NCBI RefSeq assembly: GCF_029543245.1
Contig: NZ_JARQWV010000004.1
Location: 124,001-188,000, forward strand
Source: Caulobacter endophyticus
Lineage (GTDB): Bacteria > Pseudomonadota > Alphaproteobacteria > Caulobacterales > Caulobacteraceae
Reading direction: 5' to 3'
Length of the DNA: 64,000 bases
Made by a program: the position numbers and the translations under genes
Notes under the pieces: generated by a model
Seen by the model: only the letters and a program-made list of their open reading frames with translations
Database searches by the model: none
What the model was told of the DNA's origin: nothing
Shown here: piece by piece, positions 28,777 to 37,247 of the stretch
How the letters are laid out: the number at the start of each line of letters is the position of its first letter
Numbering within the stretch: position 1 is the first letter of the stretch

Positions 28777-29166
28777 CTAGGCCGATCCACCCGGTTGGGG
28801 TTCACGTGGGTCGTGACCAAGGGGTTTTCCATAAAGGCCGATATTGGCGTCGCCCCAGGCCTTTAGAGAGCGAAGGATCGGGGCCATGCTCAGGCCAAGC
28901 TCCGAAAGCGAATACTCGACCTTCGGCGGCACCTGCGCATAGACCTTGCGCGTGATCAGCCTGTCGTCCTCCAGCTCTCGCAGCTGGTTGGTCAGCATCC
29001 GCGGTGTACAGTTTTGAACCTGCCGCCGGATTTCGTTGAAGCGCAGCGTTCCGGCCAGCAGGTGCCAGAGGATGATGGCCTTCCACTTGCCATCGATCAG
29101 CCCGATCGCCGCCTCCACCGAACACCCCGGCGTGCAATCGAAACGGGAATGGCGCACCTTGGCCAT
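28777..29166 (-). CDS. HxlR family transcriptional regulator
   Basis: ATG 29166 is preceded by AAGGA at proper spacing. The 129-residue winged-helix protein shows the HxlR pattern: CSVEAAIGLIDGKWKAIILWHLL, LRFNEIRR, CTPRMLTNQLRELEDDRLI, VPPKVEYSLSELG. The Cys preceding the first helix is typical of HxlR members that sense quinones or oxidants. It is divergent from the alcohol dehydrogenase homologue at 29264 with a palindrome between them, so it is the likely regulator of that gene. Confidence 0.93.
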   Translation of the reverse strand: MAKVRHSRFDCTPGCSVEAAIGLIDGKWKAIILWHLLAGTLRFNEIRRQVQNCTPRMLTNQLRELEDDRLITRKVYAQVPPKVEYSLSELGLSMAPILRSLKAWGDANIGLYGKPLGHDPREPQPGGSA

Positions 29167-29169
29167 GAC

Positions 29170-29187
29170 AGTATCCTTTTTGATACT
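29170..29187. promoter_or_regulatory. HxlR operator candidate
   Basis: AGTATC-N6-GATACT is a perfect inverted repeat starting four bases upstream of the hxlR start codon and overlapping its ribosome site on the minus strand. Its position favours autorepression and control of the divergent gene. Confidence 0.7.
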
Positions 29188-29263
29188 ATGTGCGATCGTT
29201 GTCAGTATTGCGGATTTCAGAGAGTAGTTACACCTTTCGAGCACCGCAACACGGAGCTCCGCC

Positions 29264-30286
29264 ATGAAGGCTATCGGCTACAAGAACCCCGGCGCCCTTG
29301 AGCGGCCCGACGCGCTTGAGGATATCGTGCTCGATCGGCCGGTCGCCACCGGCCATGACCTGCTGGTCGAGGTGGCGGCCGTGTCGGTCAACCCGGTCGA
29401 CACCAAGGTCCGCGCCAGCGCGGCGCCTACGAACGGCGATTGGAAGGTCTTGGGCTGGGACGCGGTGGGCAAGGTCGCCGCAGTCGGGCCGGGAGTCGAG
29501 GACTTCGCCATTGGCGATGAGGTGTTCTACGCCGGATCGATCACGCGGCAGGGGGCTAACAGCCAGTTCCATCTTGTGGATGCGCGGATCGTCGGGCGAA
29601 AGCCCAAGACTCTCAGCAACGCCGAAGCCGCCGCCCTGCCCCTCACCGCGATCACGGCCTGGGAAATGCTGTTTGACCGGATCGACATCCGCCGACCCGT
29701 CCCAGGCGCGGCCAATGCGGTCCTGCTCATAGGTGGCGCGGGCGGCGTCGGGTCGATCGCGATCCAGTTGATCCGCGCCCTGACCGACTTGGTGGTGATA
29801 GCCACAGCGTCGCGAGCAGACACCCAAGAGTGGGTCAAAAGTCTCGGCGCCCACCACGTACTCGATCATGGTCAACCTCTGGCCCAGCAAATCGAGGCCC
29901 TTGGGATCGGGGCGCCCGCCTTCGTCTTTTCCACCACCCATACCGACAAACATCTGGATGACATCCAGGCGCTCATCGCGCCCCAGGGGCGCTTTGGCCT
30001 GATCGACGATCCGCCTCGGCTGGACGTCGTGGGCTTCAAGCGCAAGGCCGTTTCGATCCACTGGGAACTGATGTTCACTCGCTCGATCTTCGAAACGGCC
30101 GACATGGCTGAGCAGGGGCGGTTGCTGAACGAGGTCTCGAAGCTTGTCGACGCCGGCCGCATTGGCACGACCTTGACCCAGACCCTTTCGCCCATCAATG
30201 CGGCCAACCTTAAAGCGGCGCATGCGCTGGTCGAAAGCGGCCGCGCCAAGGGTAAGGTGGTCCTGGAAGGTTTTGGTCCAATCTGA
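29264..30286 (+). CDS. Zinc-binding-type alcohol dehydrogenase family protein (MDR)
   Basis: The 340-residue protein is a medium-chain dehydrogenase/reductase of the quinone-reductase-like adh_fam type. It begins MKAIGYK, has SVNPVDTKVR in the GroES-like domain, LIGGAGGVGSIAIQL near residue 155 for NADP binding, and ends ESGRAKGKVVLEGF. Zinc-ligating cysteines are not apparent. With the divergent HxlR regulator it resembles oxidant- or aldehyde-responsive pairs. Confidence 0.92.
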   Translation: MKAIGYKNPGALERPDALEDIVLDRPVATGHDLLVEVAAVSVNPVDTKVRASAAPTNGDWKVLGWDAVGKVAAVGPGVEDFAIGDEVFYAGSITRQGANSQFHLVDARIVGRKPKTLSNAEAAALPLTAITAWEMLFDRIDIRRPVPGAANAVLLIGGAGGVGSIAIQLIRALTDLVVIATASRADTQEWVKSLGAHHVLDHGQPLAQQIEALGIGAPAFVFSTTHTDKHLDDIQALIAPQGRFGLIDDPPRLDVVGFKRKAVSIHWELMFTRSIFETADMAEQGRLLNEVSKLVDAGRIGTTLTQTLSPINAANLKAAHALVESGRAKGKVVLEGFGPI

Positions 30287-30581
30287 GCGGCGATGAGATG
30301 CAAACCGCGGACCGTGCTGCAAGAAAGGTGAGCGCCATCAGGCCGTGATCCGGCGACCTTCTCAGGGTTCTCTCCGTGGAAAGAATCTCAAGTTCGGCGT
30401 TCCAAACTCGCGACGTCCTGATCGTCCCCTCATCGGGGGACGCCGCGCAAGAAGCGGATCGGGATCCTTCACCAGAAACGGTGGCCCGCCCGGAGAACGC
30501 TGGAAGGATGGTCTTGAAGGCGGACGGATCTTCGCCGTACACCTGATTCCTCGTGACATAACGCGGGTCTGCGTGGGGCAT

Positions 30582-31577
30582 ATGTCGAGTTGGGAATTGA
30601 ACCTGAAACGCTTTCTGTCGGCGCTTGTGGTCTGTTGCGCCTGCCTGTTCGCCAGCACGGCGAACGCCGGCGCCCTCGCCTGCTGGGTGTTCGAGTTCGT
30701 GCCGGGACAACATCTTCCCCACCCGTCGCTCGACTACATCCAGAACGGCCACACCTACTATTCGGACGAGTTCGACTGGGTCGAAGGCGTCGACCAGGAT
30801 GGCTATTCGGAGCTCTTCGAGGCCTACGTCCGCAAGTCCGTAAAGCCGCTCGGCCCGGGCAGCGTCTATGTCTCGGGCTGTAAGATGAGCGGCCCCTACG
30901 GCGGTCCCAAGTACAACGCCTCCAAGGCTCATGAGCGCTTTTTGCGCGAGACCGACGGACGCTCGACCAATCTGCATTGGACGCCGAGCGCGGCCGAACT
31001 CCAGAAGGCGCCGCCACCATTAAGGGGGGCTCCCATCTACATGCAGTGTCTGGCGATGCCCTCTTCGCAGCGCCTGTACCAGACCGGCGACTATGGCAAG
31101 AGCCAAGTCTTCAAGATTAAGCCGGAGGACAGCTACGGCGTCGAAAGCAAGGAATTCCGACCCTATCTCGAAGCCAACAACATCAGGGCCGTGCCCAAGT
31201 GCTTCAAAGCACGCACCCGAGAACGGCTGGACGCCATGGTGATCGACGAGATCGACCACTCGAAGGTGGGCGGTCGCATCTACGACATTCCCTTTACGGC
31301 CTCGGGAGCCTCGGCGGACGCCACACCCTCTGTCCAGCCCGCGCCAAAGCCCAAGCCGCCCGCAGCCGCCTCCTCGCCCGGCAGCCTGACGGTGAAGACC
31401 GACACCGGCTTGCGCGACGCCGGCAAGGCCTGGGATGAGCAGGTCAAGAAGACCCTGGCCGAGGAGGCAAAAAGGAAGGTCCAGCTCGCCGTCAAGCAGG
31501 CCCAGACCGACGCCAAGGCCAAGGCCGACCTGGAGGCCTTTCTCAAGGCCCGCCGTAAGCAGGGCAGCGCCCAATGA
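30582..31577 (+). CDS. Exported hypothetical protein with Ala/Lys-rich C-terminus
   Basis: Start 30582 (MSSWELNLKR) gives a normal signal peptide ending STANAG. Longer versions add unlikely Arg-rich sequence. The 331-residue product has an N-terminal domain with several Trp, Tyr and Cys residues (ACWVFEF, VYVSGCKMSGPYGGPKYNAS), a Pro/Ala linker, and a charged helical tail with Lys, Ala and Glu that may be a coiled coil. No family recognised. It overlaps the next gene by ATGA, so the two probably work together. Confidence 0.7.
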   Translation: MSSWELNLKRFLSALVVCCACLFASTANAGALACWVFEFVPGQHLPHPSLDYIQNGHTYYSDEFDWVEGVDQDGYSELFEAYVRKSVKPLGPGSVYVSGCKMSGPYGGPKYNASKAHERFLRETDGRSTNLHWTPSAAELQKAPPPLRGAPIYMQCLAMPSSQRLYQTGDYGKSQVFKIKPEDSYGVESKEFRPYLEANNIRAVPKCFKARTRERLDAMVIDEIDHSKVGGRIYDIPFTASGASADATPSVQPAPKPKPPAAASSPGSLTVKTDTGLRDAGKAWDEQVKKTLAEEAKRKVQLAVKQAQTDAKAKADLEAFLKARRKQGSAQ

Positions 31578-34300
31578 GCCGCGCGGTTCTGCTGGGAACG
31601 GCGGCCGCCTTGGTCACGGCGACGGCCGCGAAGGCGCAGCTGCTGACCATCGCTCTTGCGCCCATGTCCGCCGCGCCGGCCGAACAGCAGGCGGCGGCGG
31701 TGCTGAAAGGCGGCGCGATCTGCATCAAGCAGGGTCTGCTGTCGGCTTCGGAGATGCGTCGCGCCGTCACCAGCAATGACAGCGACGCGCGCCTGCGCGA
31801 GACGCTGAGCGGCGCTGGCGTGATGATCAACGGCTCAGGCACGGCGCCCGTGGAGGTCTCGGGCGTGGCGCGAATAACCTTGGCCGACGCCTGCCTCCCC
31901 GACTTCGGTTTCGGCAAGATCGACAAGATCAGCGGCAAGGCCGAGGTCGCCGTCGAGTGGACCCTGACCGACCGCGCGACCGGCGCCGAGATCGGCAGGC
32001 TGTCGACGCGCGAAACGGCGGTGCGCAACGGTGGAACCGGCGGACTGACCGGCCTGGTCGACGAAGCCTTCATGGCCAACGCCAGGGCCTTGGCGGCCAA
32101 TCCGGCTTTTCGCGCGGCCGCCGCGCGACCCCTGCTGGCCTCGGCGAGGCACGAGGCCATCCAGCCGGGGGACCCGGCCGTGCTGGTGCTGGCGCCCTGG
32201 CGTCGGGTGACCGACAAGACCCCCCTTTCCATCGCCCCGCCGCGCATCATCGGGAGCGACCTCGACATGCTCTATGGCGGCGCCCGGGAGCACTTCGCCG
32301 TCGCCCTCGAGGCGGGCGAGACCCTACGGCTGGACATGCAGGACGCCGCAGCCAAGATCGTCATGCTCGTCAACGGTCCGGGCGACAAGTATCTCGCCTC
32401 GACCGACCACAAGACCCCCGAAAGGCGGCTCACCGCGACGGCGAAGACGACCGGGACACATATCGTCACCCTCTGGGCGCCGGGCGGCCAGCCAATCACG
32501 GCCTACCGGCTGCGGATCGACACTGATCGACGACCCTACGACGGATCGCCGTCTCGCCCGCAAATCGCCCCGGCCAACCCCACGTCCGCATCTGCGCCTG
32601 CGACCGGCCCCATCGGCCCCGTAGCCCTGCGCTGGGTCGTGGCCGCCCCTCTCGAAGCCCAGGCCGCCGGCCGGATCGGGGCCGCAGATTTCTGCACCGG
32701 CAAGGAGCCCGCCCACCCATCCGAGATGCGCCATGCCATAGAGTCCGGCGCGCTTGACGCTCGCCTGCGCGACGACCTGAAGGCCGCCGGCTTCCAGGTC
32801 GTTGGAAGCATGACCAAAACTCCCCATGGCGTCGCCCCGGTGTCGCTGGCGGCCGAGGTCCGGATCACCAACTTCCAGGGCTGCATCCTCAACTGGGGCC
32901 TGGCCAATTTCGACAACGTCTTTGGCAAGGCCGCCATGAGCGTCGATTGGGTGGCGCACGACCGCGCCACGGGCGCCGAACTGGCCCGCCTGACCACTCA
33001 GCAGGGCGTCGACCGCAAGAAGGATTCCGGCGGGCTCTTGTACCTGACCCAGGACGCTTTCAGCGCCAACATCAAGGCCCTGCTGGCGGACCCGATGATG
33101 AAGGCGGCCCTGCGCCGGCCGGCCCTGGCGACGGCCAAGCCGGACGATGGCCCGGCGCGAGACCCGTTGCGCACGATCGTGCCGCCGTGGACGCCGACGG
33201 CCTTCGGCGGCTTCGTCAGGCTGGACTTGCCGAAGATCGCCGAGAGCGACATCGACGCCACCGACGAGGACCAGACCTCGGCGCGCGAGACTTACAAGAT
33301 CAAGGTCAGCGCCGGCGAGACGGTCTTGATCAGCGTGACCGACGCCCAAAGGCCGTTGCGCGTAGGCGTCCTGGACGGACAGAAAACCCTGCTCACCGAT
33401 ACCTTCGGCGCTGCGCCCAGCCTGAAATGGACGGCTCCCGGCGCCGGCGAGTACCTGATCCAGGTGACATCAGCCGACAAGCCGCGCCAGACGTCCTATC
33501 GCATGCTCGTCGAGAGCGACCTGCGACCCGTGGACTCGCCAAAACCCACGCTCGCCGAGGCGCCAAGGCCCTCACCGGAGAAGCCGCCGGCTACCGCTCC
33601 GGAGGCGCCGGCGCCCAAGCCGCAGTCGCCGCCTCCGCTACCGCCGCCGCCGAAGTTTACGCCCCCGCCGGGCGTGCTGCTGGCCGAGGTCGGCAAGTCG
33701 GTGCAGCGTCCGGCCGGCAAGGTCGGGGCGGCCGTCGACCTCTTCGCCTTCATCGGCGAGTCCGGGTCGGTGTTGCAGGTCACGGCCGGAGCCCCCGGCG
33801 CGGGCGGCCATGCGATCACCCTCTACACGCCCGAGGGCGACGAAATCCTGAAGGCCGACGGCGTGGATATGACCCGGCTGAACGCCATCCTTCCCAGGGA
33901 CGGCATCTACATGCTCGCAGTCGGGCGCCAGGACGCCGCCAAGCCCTACAAGCTAACCCTTGAGGCGGAGGCGCCGGATCTCTTCCAGTGGAGCTTCCGC
34001 AATTTGGCGGGCTATGACGTCTATGACGCCAAAGGCGGCTTGTCCTTCTGGTCTTGCTGGACGGCGCCGGGCTCGACCTTGCGCTATAGCTTCACCAACG
34101 GGATGAAAGGCTCTCTCACCGTCCAGCGCGGCGGCGACGGCCGCTGGGAATTCGACGGCCAGGGCGTCAAGCCCTTCTTCACCAGACTGGCCGCGGGGGT
34201 CTACGTGCGGACCTATGAAGGGGGCGGCGCGCCGGACATCTGGAACCTCGACGCGCCGGAGCCAAAGACCGGCGCCTATCGCGGCTACTTCTGCCAGTAA
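31574..34300 (+). CDS. Large exported protein with internal duplication and PPC-like domains
   Basis: The 908-residue protein has a signal peptide (to about AKAQ). A unit of about 165 residues occurs twice, near residues 40-205 and 355-515, recognisable by SEMR.A, DARLR..L..AGF/V, DRATGAE..RL.T and ANIKALLA/ANARALAA. Each unit is followed by a beta-sandwich with GE T.... resembling pre-peptidase C-terminal (PPC) domains. A third sandwich follows a Pro-rich linker (33540-33670), and a C-terminal domain contains paired Cys and Trp residues. No catalytic motif was found. It is translationally coupled to the preceding exported protein. Confidence 0.68.
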   Translation: MSRAVLLGTAAALVTATAAKAQLLTIALAPMSAAPAEQQAAAVLKGGAICIKQGLLSASEMRRAVTSNDSDARLRETLSGAGVMINGSGTAPVEVSGVARITLADACLPDFGFGKIDKISGKAEVAVEWTLTDRATGAEIGRLSTRETAVRNGGTGGLTGLVDEAFMANARALAANPAFRAAAARPLLASARHEAIQPGDPAVLVLAPWRRVTDKTPLSIAPPRIIGSDLDMLYGGAREHFAVALEAGETLRLDMQDAAAKIVMLVNGPGDKYLASTDHKTPERRLTATAKTTGTHIVTLWAPGGQPITAYRLRIDTDRRPYDGSPSRPQIAPANPTSASAPATGPIGPVALRWVVAAPLEAQAAGRIGAADFCTGKEPAHPSEMRHAIESGALDARLRDDLKAAGFQVVGSMTKTPHGVAPVSLAAEVRITNFQGCILNWGLANFDNVFGKAAMSVDWVAHDRATGAELARLTTQQGVDRKKDSGGLLYLTQDAFSANIKALLADPMMKAALRRPALATAKPDDGPARDPLRTIVPPWTPTAFGGFVRLDLPKIAESDIDATDEDQTSARETYKIKVSAGETVLISVTDAQRPLRVGVLDGQKTLLTDTFGAAPSLKWTAPGAGEYLIQVTSADKPRQTSYRMLVESDLRPVDSPKPTLAEAPRPSPEKPPATAPEAPAPKPQSPPPLPPPPKFTPPPGVLLAEVGKSVQRPAGKVGAAVDLFAFIGESGSVLQVTAGAPGAGGHAITLYTPEGDEILKADGVDMTRLNAILPRDGIYMLAVGRQDAAKPYKLTLEAEAPDLFQWSFRNLAGYDVYDAKGGLSFWSCWTAPGSTLRYSFTNGMKGSLTVQRGGDGRWEFDGQGVKPFFTRLAAGVYVRTYEGGGAPDIWNLDAPEPKTGAYRGYFCQ

Positions 34301-34709
34301 ACGGCATCCGATCATCGGACGGCACGTGCACGGTTGAAACGATTGCCGACGCTGGCGAGGGTCCAGAAACTCGACCTTCGCTGAGTTGCATAATCGGAGG
34401 CGTACGGACCACTAGAAGCGTCGGCCCGGGCCGGCTCATGGCAACCCATGAAAGCCGATCCGGCCGTGGTCCTGGATATCCCTCCTCAGACCAGCATCGA
34501 CCGCTGGGCATGGATGGCCACCACCCCACCCTGCGGCCGAAGACGGTGAGCGCTTCGCCAAGGCGGCGCTCAAGCGTCGGGGGCAGGATCGACATCCTCA
34601 CCCATACATGGGCAAGGCATGTAAGCACCCGGCTTTAACGGCAGGGCCGAACGCTTCATCCAGACCAGTCCGCGCAAATTGCGCCTAGAAGCGCACGTCA
34701 CGCCCGTCC
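34301..34709. other. Intergenic region with decayed mobile DNA
   Basis: No intact gene. A short transposase remnant is annotated at 34631-34675. Frames on both strands are short and lack ribosome sites. This stretch precedes a rearrangement scar. Confidence 0.5.
34631..34675 (+). pseudogene. Transposase remnant (IS481/IS3-type DDE C-terminal motif)
   Basis: The frame reads GFNGRAERFIQTSPR, matching the N-G-(K/R)-A-E-R-F-I-Q-T block around the catalytic Glu of DDE transposases of the IS481/IS3 group. The preceding codons contain a stop, the following ones lose similarity, and no terminal inverted repeats were seen. Confidence 0.55.
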
Positions 34710-35765
34710 TTAAGGTTGGGCATGGATGCGCCACTGGGCGTTGGCGTTCCTAGGGTTGCCCGTGCCCGTCAGGTAAGGTTCGTCGCCCGACAGCCAGATG
34801 TACTGGTTCCAGTAGGTGTTGCGGATCGACGTGCCCTGGCCGGCGCTCTGCAGGTCGTAGGTGGCCGGCTGGGTCCCGTTTCCGGGGGCGAACAGCTTCA
34901 CCGCCCCGGTCAAGGCCCGGTAGTCGAGGAACAGCATCGGGTCCTGGGCGGATCGGAACATCGTGTTGGTGTTGGGCCCGATCCGGGCGAAGTCCAGCGG
35001 CGTTCCGTCGCGATTGTAGATCAGCGAGTCGGGGACCACCCCGTCCGGGGCGATCATGTACTTGCCGTTGGCCACGCTCTGGATCCGCACCACCGTGCTG
35101 GTGCTGGCCGGTTGGGTCGGGATCTGCCAGCCGGCGGGCGTCGGGCTCATGGGCGCGATCGGCCCGTTGCGCCAGCGCCAGTTGTACCAGATCCGGGTCT
35201 GCGGATCGAACTGGTCCTCATAGCCGAGATTGGGCAGGGCGTTGTAGAGGCACTGGCGCTGGGTGTCCTGCAACTGACGGACCGCCGCGGCCTGGTCGGT
35301 GGTTCCAAAGTCCAGTTTGCTCATGCACTGGGCCTGGGTCATGCCCTTGCCGGTCTGCCCGGCGGCCAGCACATAGGTGTCGCCACGGTTGGCGGCGTTG
35401 GCGTACCAGCCGCGCATCTCGGTCTCGTCGTAGCTCAGCCAGTTCTTGACCAGGGTGTTGGCCTCGGCCCGGGCGGCGGCGGCGCGCTGGGCCGGCGGCA
35501 GGCCCATGGTGCGGATGAAGGCGGCCCAAAGGTCCTTGCTGGCTTCGGTCGCGACCAGGGCCGTCGGCTTCATGTTGCTGGCCTTATAGGCGTCCCAGCT
35601 GGGGTTCAGCCGCCCGTCGACCGTGGCCTTCCAGATCACGTCGCCGCTGGAATAGTCGACGGCCACGGCCCAGTTCGAGTGGCTGTGCTGCTCGGAGCCC
35701 AGCGCGCACAGGTAGCTCTTGACCTCACGCACCTTGATGTAGTTGTCGCTGGCGATCCGCACCGT
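34710..35765 (-). pseudogene. Hypothetical gene lacking its 5' end
   Basis: About 350 codons encode a soluble, Trp- and Asn-rich protein (IASDNYIKVREVKSYLCALG, WLSYDETEMRGWYANAANRGD, IWYNWRWRNGP, ending NAQWRIHAQP). The frame continues past 35765 on the minus strand, but there it is antisense to a recognisable DUF4198 fragment and no start or signal peptide is seen. The original N-terminus has therefore probably been lost. Family unknown. The truncation is inferred from the abutting fragment. Confidence 0.55.
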
Positions 35766-36239
35766 GTGCTCGGAACGTTCTGGAAGGACGGCGCGGAGGT
35801 CAAGCGCTTCCGGGGCTCGCCCGAAGCCTTCGCGCGCGACGTTCCCAAGGCCGCCCCCGAACTGAAGGTGATCCGCTCGCTGAATCGGTTCGAGACCTTC
35901 GTCACCCGGGACGCACCGACCCTGACGGTCTTCAAACCCACCGGCGCTGGGCTTGAGCTGTCGCCCATCACCCATCCCAACGATCTGGTCGCCGGTTCGC
36001 CGGCCCAGTTCCGCTTTCTGCTGCAGGGCAAGCCGGCCCCCGATCTGGAGGTGACCGTCGTGCCCGGCGGGGCGCGTTATCGCGATGCGCCTGGCGACGT
36101 GACGCTTCGCACCGATGCGGACGGGACGGTCAGCTTCACCTTCCCCGAGGCCGGGATGTACTGGCTCGGCGCGCGGGCCAAGGGCGCCGATGACAGCAAC
36201 GTCAGTTACGTCGTCACCCTTGAGGTCCTTCGCCCTTGA
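35766..36239 (+). pseudogene. DUF4198-like protein, C-terminal fragment
   Basis: About 157 codons encode GTFWKDGAEVKRFRGSPEAF, RDVPKAAPELKV, ETFVTRDAPTLTVFKPTG, GLELSPITHPNDLVAGSPAQ, and PEAGMYWLGARAKG near the end, the second half of DUF4198 periplasmic proteins usually linked to metal uptake. The signal peptide and first domain that such proteins carry are missing. Upstream in frame there is only antisense of the truncated minus-strand gene. A hairpin terminator follows the stop. Confidence 0.7.
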
Positions 36240-36246
36240 GCTGAAA

Positions 36247-36271
36247 GGCCGGGTCGCAAGGCGGCCCGGCC
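36247..36271 (+). terminator. Hairpin after the DUF4198 fragment
   Basis: GGCCGGG and CCCGGCC form a 7-bp stem with an 11-nt loop between the DUF4198 stop and the convergent trbB stop. No T-run. Confidence 0.55.
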
Positions 36272-36290
36272 ACCGTCCCCGGCCCGGTCC

Positions 36291-37244
36291 TCAGATCGGC
36301 GTCAGTTGGTAGCCTGTCTCCTCGCTCCATCCCCCGACACTCAGCAGGCTTTGCAAGGCGCGTCCTCGAGAGGTTCTCGTCAAGAAGGCGATAAGGCCGA
36401 TCGCCCGACCGATCGCACGCCGCGGCACGCGCTGGCTGACTTCGCCAATCAGATCCTCCAACCGATCGAGCGCCTCGGCCGCGCTGTTGGCGTGCAGCGT
36501 CGCCACCCCGCCGGGGTGGCCGGTGTTCCAGGCCTTGAGCATGTCCAGCGCACTGCCGTCGCGCACCTCGCCGATCACGATGCGATCCGGGCGCAGGCGT
36601 AGCGCGGTGCGCACCAGGTCGGCCATGGTCACGACCGGCGCGGCGCGGCGTGTCAGCAGCGCCAGTTGATCCTGGGCCGAACACTGAAGCTCGGCGGTGT
36701 CCTCGATGAGGATCACCCGATCCTGTGCGAAGGCGGGCAGGGCCAGGAGCGCATTGGCCAGGGTTGTCTTGCCCGCGCCGGTCCCGCCGGCCACCAGGAT
36801 GTTCTCGCGCGCCGCCACCGCCTCGGCCAGGGCGTAGGCGTGATCGGGGTCCACGACCCCTTGGGCGACAAAATCCTCAAGGGTGAAGATCGTCGCCGGA
36901 CGCTTGCGGATCACGAAGCAAGGCCCCGCCGAGACCGGCGCGTAGATCCCCTGAAACCGCTCGCCGCCCGGCAGGGTGGCGCTGATCAGCGGCTGGTCGT
37001 GGGTCACCACCTCGCCGGCGTGGTCGGCGACCAGGCGCAGCACGCGTTCGGCGTCCGCCGCGCCCATCACGACCCCGGTGTCCTCCCGGCCCCGCCCCGC
37101 GCGCTCGACCCAGACGCGGCCATCGGCGTTGATCATCACCTCCACCACGTCTTCGGCGACGAGGGCCGCGGCGACGGCGGGGCCGAGGGCCTGGGCCAGG
37201 GCGTCAGACTTTCGTGTCGCGGTCACCGGGTCGGTCAGGGCCAT
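36291..37244 (-). CDS. trbB: TrbB / VirB11-type conjugative transfer ATPase
   Basis: The 317-residue hexameric secretion ATPase has an N-terminal domain (VEVMINADGRVWVERAG). Its nucleotide-binding domain has Walker A GGTGAGKTT near residue 152, an Asp box VILIEDTAELQ, Walker B RIVIGEVRDGS and a His box GHPGGVATLHAN. It powers pilus assembly or DNA transfer at the inner membrane. It starts 3 bp after the traG stop, as in Trb operons. trbC, which normally follows, is absent and is replaced by the scar at 35.77 kb. Confidence 0.94.
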   Translation of the reverse strand: MALTDPVTATRKSDALAQALGPAVAAALVAEDVVEVMINADGRVWVERAGRGREDTGVVMGAADAERVLRLVADHAGEVVTHDQPLISATLPGGERFQGIYAPVSAGPCFVIRKRPATIFTLEDFVAQGVVDPDHAYALAEAVAARENILVAGGTGAGKTTLANALLALPAFAQDRVILIEDTAELQCSAQDQLALLTRRAAPVVTMADLVRTALRLRPDRIVIGEVRDGSALDMLKAWNTGHPGGVATLHANSAAEALDRLEDLIGEVSQRVPRRAIGRAIGLIAFLTRTSRGRALQSLLSVGGWSEETGYQLTPI

Positions 37245-37247
37245 GGG

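Noticed and set aside
29228..30322. 364-codon minus-strand frame opposite the MDR gene
   Set aside because: Complete overlap with a clear dehydrogenase gene; the product is composition-driven.
34716..35760. Upstream extension of the DUF4198 frame to a 507-codon gene
   Set aside because: This part is antisense to a protein with normal amino acid usage; the extension is rich in Gly/Val/Arg and shows none of the missing first domain.
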